Assembly (NCBI GenBank): GCA_026398695.1
Contig: JAPLSJ010000069.1
Location: 1 to 58,209 of the forward strand
DNA from: Arenimonas sp.
GTDB lineage: Bacteria; Pseudomonadota; Gammaproteobacteria; Xanthomonadales; Xanthomonadaceae
Reading direction: 5' to 3'
DNA length: 58,209 nucleotides
Below are positions 52,476 to 58,209 of the stretch, piece by piece (positions within the stretch are counted from its first letter, which is position 1; each line of letters opens with the position of its first letter). The position numbers and the translations under genes are program-made. The notes under the pieces are model-generated. The model was not told where the DNA came from. It saw nothing but the letters and a program-made list of their open reading frames with translations, and did no database searches.

Positions 52476-53504
52476 TTGAGCCAGCTCGACGCCACCTGGT
52501 ACGACGGCCGCGGCAGCCGAGGCCGCGCATCGCGGCTCAGCCAGCCCGCGGCGAACACGCTGCGGCTCGAGTCCGAAGGCATGGTGCTGGAGTTCGCCGT
52601 GGCCGAGGTCGACCTCAGCCCGCGCCTGGGGTCCATGCCGCGCACGCTGCGGCTGCCGGGCGAGGGCCACCTGGATCTTGCCGACTCGCCGCTGCTCGAC
52701 CAGTGGATCCCCACCTCGAGCCGTATCGAAGCCGCCGCGCACTGGCTGGAACAGCGGCGCAGCGCGGCCATCGGCGCCGCGCTGGCGACGGTGCTGGGCG
52801 TGGTGTTCTTCTTCCAGATCGGCCTGCCGTGGATGGCCAACCAGCTGGCGCCGGCGGTACCGCCGGCGATGGAGCGCACCATCACCCGGCAGGCGATGGC
52901 GCTGATCGACCGGGTGCACACCGAACCGTCGAAGCTGCCGGCCGAACGCCGCGCGCAGCTGCAGCAGCAGTTCGCGGTGCTGGTGGCCGGCCTGCCGCGC
53001 GAGGGCGATTTCCGCCTTGAATTCCGCAGCGCACCCGAGCTCGGGCCCAACGCCTTCGCGCTGCCCGACGGCCTGGTGGTGGTGACCGACGAGCTGGTGG
53101 AACTGGTGGAATCGGACGATGAGCTGGTGGCCGTGCTGGCGCACGAGGCCGGCCACCACGAGCACCGCCACGGCATGCGCCAGGCGCTGCAGAGCTCGGC
53201 GGTGGTGGTGGTGGCGGGCTTCCTGTTCGGCGACCTGTCGGGCACGGGCTCGCTGTCGGTGTCGATCCCTGTGCTGCTGCTGGAAAGCGGCTTCTCGCGC
53301 CGGCACGAGCGCGAGGCCGACGAGTTCGCCTTCGCCCTGCTCAAGCGGCGCGGCCGTTCACCGGCGGATTTCGGCACCGTGATGGAGCGGCTTGCCAAGC
53401 ACCACGGCGAACAGGACATGGGCGCGGTCAGCTACCTGTCCACGCACCCCGCCAGCGCCGAGCGCATCGAGGCCGCCCGGCGCGCGGCGCAGCCGCAGGA
53501 TTGA
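52476..53504 (+). CDS. M48-family zinc metalloprotease with N-terminal membrane anchor
   Basis: A 342-residue protein starting at TTG 52476 (LSQLDATWYDGRG); this start forms a TTGA overlap with the ancestral end of the DUF898 frame. A span at about 107-125 (IGAALATVLGVVFFFQIGLPW minus edges) anchors the protease. The metal site is VLAHEAGHHEHRH (HExxH), with the third ligand Glu in REREADEFAFALLK-type sequence (HEREADEFAF). FALPDGLVVVTDELVEL is a standard M48 block. It probably degrades misfolded envelope proteins. Translational coupling with DUF898 suggests joint function. Confidence 0.88.
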   Translation: MSQLDATWYDGRGSRGRASRLSQPAANTLRLESEGMVLEFAVAEVDLSPRLGSMPRTLRLPGEGHLDLADSPLLDQWIPTSSRIEAAAHWLEQRRSAAIGAALATVLGVVFFFQIGLPWMANQLAPAVPPAMERTITRQAMALIDRVHTEPSKLPAERRAQLQQQFAVLVAGLPREGDFRLEFRSAPELGPNAFALPDGLVVVTDELVELVESDDELVAVLAHEAGHHEHRHGMRQALQSSAVVVVAGFLFGDLSGTGSLSVSIPVLLLESGFSRRHEREADEFAFALLKRRGRSPADFGTVMERLAKHHGEQDMGAVSYLSTHPASAERIEAARRAAQPQD

Positions 53505-53516
53505 CGGGGCCGCCGG

Positions 53517-54731
53517 TCAGGGCTTGTCCGCCACCGGCTTGAAGTAGCGGGCCACGGCCAGTTTTCCCAGCGCCATGCCGGCGTCGCGGCCGGCGTCCAC
53601 CGAGAACCGGTAGTGCACGCCGCCCAGCAGGCGCGATTCGCTGACGTCGTCGATGTATTCGCGCGGCGTGTCGAACCGGCGCAGCTGGCTGTCCTGCTCG
53701 GCCAGCACGATCGGCGGTGCGCCGGCGCCGAATTCCGCCTCGATCACCGCGCCGACGGCGCCGGCCGAAAGGCAGTGGCCGCAGGGGTATTCGGGGTGCG
53801 GCGGAGTCATGCCCAACAGCGGCTCCCAATCGGCGTCGGGTGCGGTGGCGGCGTTGCCGTCCATCTCCGCGTGGCGAATGGCGGTGATGGGGCGCCAGAG
53901 GTTGTAGGCGTACTTGCCATCCATCATCGCCACATAGGAATCCACCCACGCCATCTCCGCCAGCGCCAGGAACCGCGCGTCGTCCACCAGCGTCCGGCCC
54001 GGGCGGCCGACCAGCTGCGGCAGCACGATGCGGACGCTGCGATTGCCCCAGAACTTGCCGACGTCCGATTGCGTGGCCGTCCGCTCGGTGGACTTCTTGC
54101 CGCCCATCCGCTTGATCTCGTTGAAGTCGCGGGCCCAGGCCTCGCTGCCCAGGGCCGGCGGCGGCGGCGAACGCAGCTCGTCGGCCCGCGTCATCACCCA
54201 GGGCCGGATGCGCGCGATGTTCACGCCCACCCGCGGCAGGGTGGGCACGTACACGCCGGCGGTGCTGGTTTCGAACACGGGGTCGCGACGATCGGCGCCG
54301 GAGTCGGCGCGGGCGGCGATCAGTGCGGCGGCGGCGGCCTTGCCGAAGCGGGCGCCGGCGTCGCGGTCGGCGGCGTCCTTCACCTCGGCCAGAGAAGACT
54401 TCAGGGGCCCGGCGAACGCCTCGGCCTGGTCCGGGCACAGGGCCACCAGCACGTCGTGGGCGGCCGAGGCCGCCGCGGCGTCCATCGATCCCTTGCCGCC
54501 GGCGGGCGGCTTCGGGAGATACGCGGTGTACTTGCCGGCGATGCCGTTGACCGCCTCGAACATCGCCACGTTCACCATGGCGGCCAGGTCGATGGGGCCG
54601 TCCTCGCAGGCCTCGGCCTGCAGGTTCCACTGCGACAGCACGCCGTTGATCACGCCGGCGGAAACACAGGGCGATGCCGCCACGGCCAGCACGGCGAACG
54701 CACCCACACCCAAGACCTTGTTGCTCATCAT
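53517..54731 (-). CDS. Secreted vanadium-dependent haloperoxidase/PAP2-like protein
   Basis: A 404-residue exported protein: signal peptide MMSNKVLGVGAFAVLAVAA with cleavage near SAG. The vanadate/phosphate-binding signature is present: K-X6-RP as KYAYNLWRPITAIRH, then HPEYPCGHCLSAGAV in place of the PSGH block (Ser replaced by Cys), then SRLLGGVHYRFSVDAG in place of SRxxxxxHxxxD (Ser at the usual Asp). Start at the first of two ATGs (54731), after AGGGGACGGGG. The substitutions leave open whether it is a haloperoxidase, a phosphatase or inactive. It is transcribed in the same direction as etfBA but separated from it by a terminator. Confidence 0.85.
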   Translation of the reverse strand: MMSNKVLGVGAFAVLAVAASPCVSAGVINGVLSQWNLQAEACEDGPIDLAAMVNVAMFEAVNGIAGKYTAYLPKPPAGGKGSMDAAAASAAHDVLVALCPDQAEAFAGPLKSSLAEVKDAADRDAGARFGKAAAAALIAARADSGADRRDPVFETSTAGVYVPTLPRVGVNIARIRPWVMTRADELRSPPPPALGSEAWARDFNEIKRMGGKKSTERTATQSDVGKFWGNRSVRIVLPQLVGRPGRTLVDDARFLALAEMAWVDSYVAMMDGKYAYNLWRPITAIRHAEMDGNAATAPDADWEPLLGMTPPHPEYPCGHCLSAGAVGAVIEAEFGAGAPPIVLAEQDSQLRRFDTPREYIDDVSESRLLGGVHYRFSVDAGRDAGMALGKLAVARYFKPVADKP

Positions 54732-54746
54732 GCCCCGTCCCCTGTT

Positions 54747-54771
54747 CGCGTTGATTGAATTCACCAACGCG
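54747..54771. repeat. 7-bp inverted repeat upstream of the haloperoxidase-like gene
   Basis: CGCGTTG (54747-54753) pairs with CAACGCG (54765-54771) around an 11-nt AT-rich spacer, 16-40 nt upstream of the start. It could be an operator or a leader hairpin. Confidence 0.4.
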
Positions 54772-54840
54772 GTGGGGTTGAAGGACAGGACGCAGGCGCA
54801 CCGCCGGGGATCCGGGGCCGGCCGGCGCCGGAAAGCGAAA

Positions 54841-54866
54841 GGGGTTCCAGGCAAGCCTGGAACCCC
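54841..54866 (-). terminator. Hairpin terminator downstream of etfBA
   Basis: A perfect 11-bp stem GGGGTTCCAGG (54841-54851) pairs with 54856-54866 around a CAAG loop. Read on the minus strand it is followed by TTTCGCTTTCC, a U-rich tail. It lies 70 nt past the etfA stop and before the haloperoxidase-like gene. Confidence 0.7.
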
Positions 54867-54894
54867 TGTTCTGAGGCCCGGATCGCGGTTCCCC

Positions 54895-54933
54895 GCGTCT
54901 CAGCCTCCGTGAAAATGTACCTGGTATGTTTTC
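54895..54933. repeat. Half copy of the mirrored palindrome element, copy 3
   Basis: The palindrome at 54911-54933 (T at centre, two mismatches in the right arm) is preceded by GTCTCAGCCTCCGT, which matches GTCTCACCGACGCT in the spacer of copy 1. Only the right half of the 77-bp element is recognisable. It ends 2 nt from the etfA stop codon. Confidence 0.75.
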
Positions 54934-54935
54934 GG

Positions 54936-55874
54936 TTACAGGGCTTTTTCGAGTTCGGGGACGAGGGTGAAGAGGTCGCCGACCAGGCCGAAGTCGGCCA
55001 CTTCGAAGATGGGGGCCTCGGCGTCCTTGTTGATCGCGACGATGGTGCCCGCGTCCTTGATGCCGGTGAGGTGCTGGATGGCGCCGCTGATGCCGATGGC
55101 CACGTACAGCTCCGGCGCGATGATCTTGCCGGTCTGGCCGACCTGCAGTTCGTTGGGCACGTAGCCGGCGTCCACCGCGGCGCGCGAGGCACCCACGGCG
55201 GCGCCCATCTTGTCGGCCAGCGAATAGATGATCGAGAACGCCTCGGCCGAGCCGAGCGCACGGCCGCCGCTGACCACCTTGCTGGCGCCCTGCAGGTCGG
55301 GGCGGTCGGACTTGCCCTGCTGCAGCGACACGAAGCGCGTGTGCGTGGGCAGCGCGGCGTCCACCGACGCGGCTTCCACCGCGGCGCTGCCGCCGCCCGC
55401 CGCCGCCGGCCACGAGGCCGTGCGCACGGTGCCGACGATCGCCATCGAAGACGGCGCCTCGACGGTGATGATGGCGTTGCCGGCGTAGATCGGCCGCTTG
55501 AACACGTGGCTCGATTCCACCGTCATGATGTCGCTGACCTGGGCCACGCCCAGCAGGGCCGCCACGCAGGGCATCAGGTCCTTGCCGAAGGTGGTGGACG
55601 GGCCGAACACGTGCGAATAGCCGGCCGCGAGCTTGGCCACCTGCGGCGCCAGCACCTGGGCGATGGCGTTGGCGTTGGCGGCGTTGGCCACGGTGATGAC
55701 CTTGGCCACGCCGGCGATCTGCGCGGCTTCGGCGGCCACGGCCGCGGGCGCGTCGGACAGCACGGCCACGTGGATTTCCGCGCCGGCGATGGCCTGGGCG
55801 CAGCTCACGCAGCGGGCGGTGGAAGAGTTCAGCTTGCCGCCGAGGTGCTCGGCGATGATCAGTACCTTGCTCAT
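54936..55874 (-). CDS. etfA: Electron transfer flavoprotein, alpha subunit
   Basis: FAD-binding subunit that carries electrons from acyl-CoA and related dehydrogenases to the quinone pool through ETF:ubiquinone oxidoreductase. 312 residues. The N-terminal domain starts [18 protein letters not shown]. The C-terminal FAD domain shows [41 protein letters not shown] minus edges, [29 protein letters not shown] minus edges and [20 protein letters not shown]. It follows etfB by 12 nt. It marks the right border of the metB-etfA interval. Confidence 0.95.
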   Translation of the reverse strand: MSKVLIIAEHLGGKLNSSTARCVSCAQAIAGAEIHVAVLSDAPAAVAAEAAQIAGVAKVITVANAANANAIAQVLAPQVAKLAAGYSHVFGPSTTFGKDLMPCVAALLGVAQVSDIMTVESSHVFKRPIYAGNAIITVEAPSSMAIVGTVRTASWPAAAGGGSAAVEAASVDAALPTHTRFVSLQQGKSDRPDLQGASKVVSGGRALGSAEAFSIIYSLADKMGAAVGASRAAVDAGYVPNELQVGQTGKIIAPELYVAIGISGAIQHLTGIKDAGTIVAINKDAEAPIFEVADFGLVGDLFTLVPELEKAL

Positions 55875-55886
55875 GTCATCGGCTCC

Positions 55887-56633
55887 TTACGCCAGGCCCT
55901 TGGCCTTGAGCGCCGAGACCAGCTCGGCAACGTCCTTCACCATCACGCCCTTGCTGCGCTTGGCAGGCGGGGCGAAGTGGGTGGTCTTGAGATGGTCGCC
56001 CGCTTCCACGCCGAGGTCGGCCAGCTGCAGGGTTTCCATCGGCTTGGACTTGGCCTTCATGATGTCGGGCAGCTTGATGAAGCGCGGCTCGTTCAGGCGC
56101 AGGTCGGTGGTGACCACGGCGGGCAGGTCGACTTCGAGGGTTTCGAGGCCGGCGTCCACTTCGCGCACCACGGTGGCCTTGCCGTCGGCGACGTCGAGCT
56201 TGCCGGCGAAGGTGGCCTGCGGGCGGCCCCACAGCGTGGCCAGCATCTGGCCGGTCTGGTTGGCGTCGTCGTCGATCGCCTGCTTGCCCAGCAGCACCAG
56301 CTGCGGCTGTTCCTTTTCGATCAGCTTGAGCATGGCGCGCGCGGCGGTGAGCGGCTGGATGGCCTGGTCGGTGACCACGTGGATGGCGCGGTTGGCGCCC
56401 ATGGCCAGGCCGTTGCGCAGGTGCGCCTGGCAGTCGGCCGGGCCGATGGTGGCGACGATCACTTCGGTGGCGATGCCCTTGTCGCGCAGGCGCAGGGCTT
56501 CCTCGAGGGCGATGTCGTCGAACGGGTTGGGCGACAGCTTCACGCCGTCGGTGACCACGCCGGAGCCATCGGGCTTGACCTGGATGCGGACGTTGTAGTC
56601 CACCACCCGCTTGTAACCGACCAGAATCTTCAT
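55887..56633 (-). CDS. etfB: Electron transfer flavoprotein, beta subunit
   Basis: A 248-residue AMP-binding partner of EtfA. It begins MKILVGYKRVVDYNVRIQVK and contains SPNPFDDIALEEALRLRD, the ETF-beta family block, GANRAIHVVTD, and LLGKQAIDDDANQTGQMLA, the typical AMP-binding loop. ADLPAVVTTDLRLNEPRF-like sequence (VDLPAVVTTDLRLNEPRFIK) precedes the C-terminal arm that embraces EtfA. Upstream is a 180-nt divergent gap shared with a small secreted protein gene. Confidence 0.95.
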   Translation of the reverse strand: MKILVGYKRVVDYNVRIQVKPDGSGVVTDGVKLSPNPFDDIALEEALRLRDKGIATEVIVATIGPADCQAHLRNGLAMGANRAIHVVTDQAIQPLTAARAMLKLIEKEQPQLVLLGKQAIDDDANQTGQMLATLWGRPQATFAGKLDVADGKATVVREVDAGLETLEVDLPAVVTTDLRLNEPRFIKLPDIMKAKSKPMETLQLADLGVEAGDHLKTTHFAPPAKRSKGVMVKDVAELVSALKAKGLA

Positions 56634-56813
56634 CGTCGCGACTTTCCTGTGGGGCAGGCCGGGGCACGGCGTGGAGCCGGGCGCCGGACGTCAAAGGGAA
56701 ACCGGATTCTACCCCTCCCGACCGTCGCGGCCCAGTCAACGCGGCCTCTGGTCCCGCCGGGTGCCGCCCGGCGGCCGCCTTTGTTAGGCTGCCGGTCCAC
56801 TCCGGGAGTCCCC

Positions 56814-57260
56814 ATGAAACTTCGTTTCCTGTCCGCGCTGGTCCTGCTGGGCCTGTCCTCGTCCGTCCACGCCGGCCCGTTCAACGACAAGCTGGCGATC
56901 TGCCTGGTCGAAAACACCTCCCCGGCGGACCGGACCACCCTGATGCGCTGGATATTCGGCGCCATGTCCCGGCACCCGAGCGTCGCCGACCTCAGCCAGG
57001 TCGACCAGGCCCAGGCCGACAAGATGAACGAGGCGGTGGCCGACCTGTTCGTGGCCCTGCTGGCCGACCGCTGCGCCACCGAGACCGCTGCGGCGGTGAA
57101 GTACGAGGGCGCGTCGGTGCTTTCGAGCAGCTTCGAGGTGCTGGGCAAGGTCGCCATGCAGGGGCTGATGGCCGATGCCGCGGTGGCCGAGTACATCAGC
57201 GGCCTGGACAAGAACATCGAGCCGGGCAGGCTCGACGCCGTGCTCGAGGGCGCGAAGTAA
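56814..57260 (+). CDS. Small secreted protein of unknown function
   Basis: A 148-residue protein with a clear signal peptide (MKLRFLSALVLLGLSSSVHA, cleavage after HA). The mature chain is helical, with two cysteines (LAICLVE and DRCATE) spaced to allow a disulphide, and a segment LMRWIFGAMSRHPSVADLS. No family motif recognised beyond a hydrophobic-helical pattern. Ribosome-binding site GGGAG precedes the ATG. Confidence 0.75.
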   Translation: MKLRFLSALVLLGLSSSVHAGPFNDKLAICLVENTSPADRTTLMRWIFGAMSRHPSVADLSQVDQAQADKMNEAVADLFVALLADRCATETAAAVKYEGASVLSSSFEVLGKVAMQGLMADAAVAEYISGLDKNIEPGRLDAVLEGAK

Positions 57261-57264
57261 AGCC

Positions 57265-58209
57265 TCAGGCGGCGCTGGCCTGGGGGTCGAGGCCCGCGAG
57301 CCAGTCGTCGTCGGAGCCTTCGTTCACGCCTTCGAACAGGAAGGTGCTCAGGTAGCGCTCGCCGGTGTCGGGCAGCATGGCCAGGATCACGCTGCCTTCG
57401 GGCGCCGATTGGGCCACCTGCAGGGCGGCGGCCACAGTGGCGCCGGCGCTGATGCCCACGAACACGCCCTCTTCGGCGGCCAGGCGCCGCGCGGTGTCGC
57501 GGGCGGTGACGTCGTCCACCGGGCGGACCTGGTCGGCGATGCTCCGGTCCAGCACGCCGGGCACGAAGTCGGGGGTCCAGCCCTGGATCTTGTGCGGGGC
57601 CCAGTCCTTGCCGGTGAGCAGGGCGGCGCCGGCGGGCTCCGACGTGACGATCTGCAGGTCGGGCCGGGCCAGCTTGAGCACCTGGCCGGCGCCGGTGAGC
57701 GTGCCGCCCGTGCCCCAGCCGGTGACGAAGAAGTCCAGCCGCTTGCCGGCGAAGTCCTGAAGGATTTCCGGCGCGGTGGTGCTGCGGTGGTAAGCGGGGT
57801 TGGCCGGGTTCTCGAACTGCTGCGCCAGGAACCAGCCGTGCCTGGCCGCCAGCTCCGCCGCACGCCGCACCATGCCGCTGCCGCGTTCGGCCGCGGGCGT
57901 CAGGATCACCTTGGCGCCGTAGGCCCGCATCAGCTTGCGGCGCTCGACCGAGAAGGTTTCGGTCATCACCGCCACGAACGGGTAGCCGCGCGCCGCGCAC
58001 ACCATCGCCAGCGCAATGCCGGTGTTGCCCGAGGTGGCCTCCACCACGGTCTGCCCGGGCTTGAGCACGCCGCGCTTCTCGGCGTCCAGGATCACGGCCA
58101 GCGCCAGCCGGTCCTTCACCGATCCGCCGGGGTTGAACGATTCCACCTTCACGTACAGCGACACGTGCGAAGGCGCGATGCGGTGCAGCCGCACGATGGG
58201 CGTGCGGCC
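57265..58209 (-). CDS. cysK: Cysteine synthase (O-acetylserine sulfhydrylase), 5' end outside window
   Basis: PLP enzyme making cysteine from O-acetylserine and sulfide. The open frame runs to the right edge and reads GRTPIVRLHR, so the N-terminal dozen residues are missing; the internal ATG/GTG near 58194 is not the start. PLP-lysine motif VESFNPGGSVKDRLAL, substrate loop EATSGNTGIALAM, phosphate-binding TGWGTGGTLTGAGQVL and C-terminal ISAGATVAAAL are all present. It has no CBS domains, which separates it from the cystathionine beta-synthase at 22689. Confidence 0.93.
   Translation of the reverse strand, partial: GRTPIVRLHRIAPSHVSLYVKVESFNPGGSVKDRLALAVILDAEKRGVLKPGQTVVEATSGNTGIALAMVCAARGYPFVAVMTETFSVERRKLMRAYGAKVILTPAAERGSGMVRRAAELAARHGWFLAQQFENPANPAYHRSTTAPEILQDFAGKRLDFFVTGWGTGGTLTGAGQVLKLARPDLQIVTSEPAGAALLTGKDWAPHKIQGWTPDFVPGVLDRSIADQVRPVDDVTARDTARRLAAEEGVFVGISAGATVAAALQVAQSAPEGSVILAMLPDTGERYLSTFLFEGVNEGSDDDWLAGLDPQASAA

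Noticed and set aside
1-58209. tRNA, rRNA or CRISPR array
   Set aside because: No cloverleaf with a CCA-type end, no rRNA-like block and no regularly spaced direct repeats were seen on either strand.
57265-58209. Second cystathionine beta-synthase
   Set aside because: It has the cysteine synthase motif order and no CBS domains, so it is called cysK.

Overview
The window is one contiguous piece of a high-GC gammaproteobacterial chromosome. Gene content and order point to the Lysobacteraceae (Xanthomonadaceae; Lysobacter, Luteimonas, Stenotrophomonas or Xanthomonas relatives). The signs are an E1-alpha/E1-beta/SH3/E2 2-oxoacid dehydrogenase operon, a homogentisate pathway cluster, pilU, and above all a polysaccharide locus lying between a metB-like gene and etfA, which is the known position of the hypervariable LPS locus in Xanthomonas. 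No rRNA, tRNA, CRISPR array, integrase or transposase was found. Genus and species cannot be fixed from this sequence alone.

Layout. 1-1.05 kb: 3' end of trpS and a small membrane protein. 1.1-4.9 kb (minus): branched-chain-type 2-oxoacid dehydrogenase operon. 5.0-8.0 kb (minus): large secreted nuclease. 8.0-13.8 kb (plus): tryptophan 2,3-dioxygenase with an odd N-terminus, an AbgT transporter and two tandem POT peptide transporters. 13.8-19.4 kb: MarR regulator divergent from hppD-hmgA-lipoprotein-fahA-maiA, a complete tyrosine/homogentisate route to fumarate and acetoacetate. 19.4-22.5 kb: pilU, a DUF4398/OmpA pair and a YdcH-like protein. 22.7-25.2 kb: cystathionine beta-synthase and metB-like gene (reverse transsulfuration).

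25.25-49.3 kb is the surface-glycan locus. A plus-strand, mostly translationally coupled operon (wzm, wzt, methyltransferase, a 1539-residue four-module enzyme, epimerase, methyltransferase, two polytopic glycosyltransferase-like proteins, another methyltransferase, a lipoprotein and a PhyH dioxygenase) converges, with only 3 nt between stop codons, on a minus-strand operon. That operon encodes a HAD-UbiA fusion, DprE1, DprE2, GtrA, a polytopic GT-C candidate, an epimerase, an FAD oxidoreductase and a second GtrA. The HAD-UbiA/DprE1/DprE2/GtrA set closely matches the mycobacterial decaprenyl-phospho-arabinose pathway. I infer that the locus makes a polyprenyl-phospho-pentofuranose donor in the inner membrane, flips it, and uses it in the periplasm to decorate an ABC-exported O-polysaccharide (or another surface acceptor). 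This is the best candidate for an undescribed system here.

49.4-51.2 kb: CoA-transferase subunits and a third GtrA. 51.3-54.7 kb: DUF898 membrane protein with an apparent premature stop, an M48 protease and a vanadium-haloperoxidase-like protein. 54.9-56.6 kb: etfBA. 56.8 kb to end: a small secreted protein and a truncated cysK. Three families of palindromic repeats punctuate the window. One (about 60 bp) sits twice in frame inside the E2 linker. Another is a 77-bp mirrored element that repeatedly abuts stop codons.
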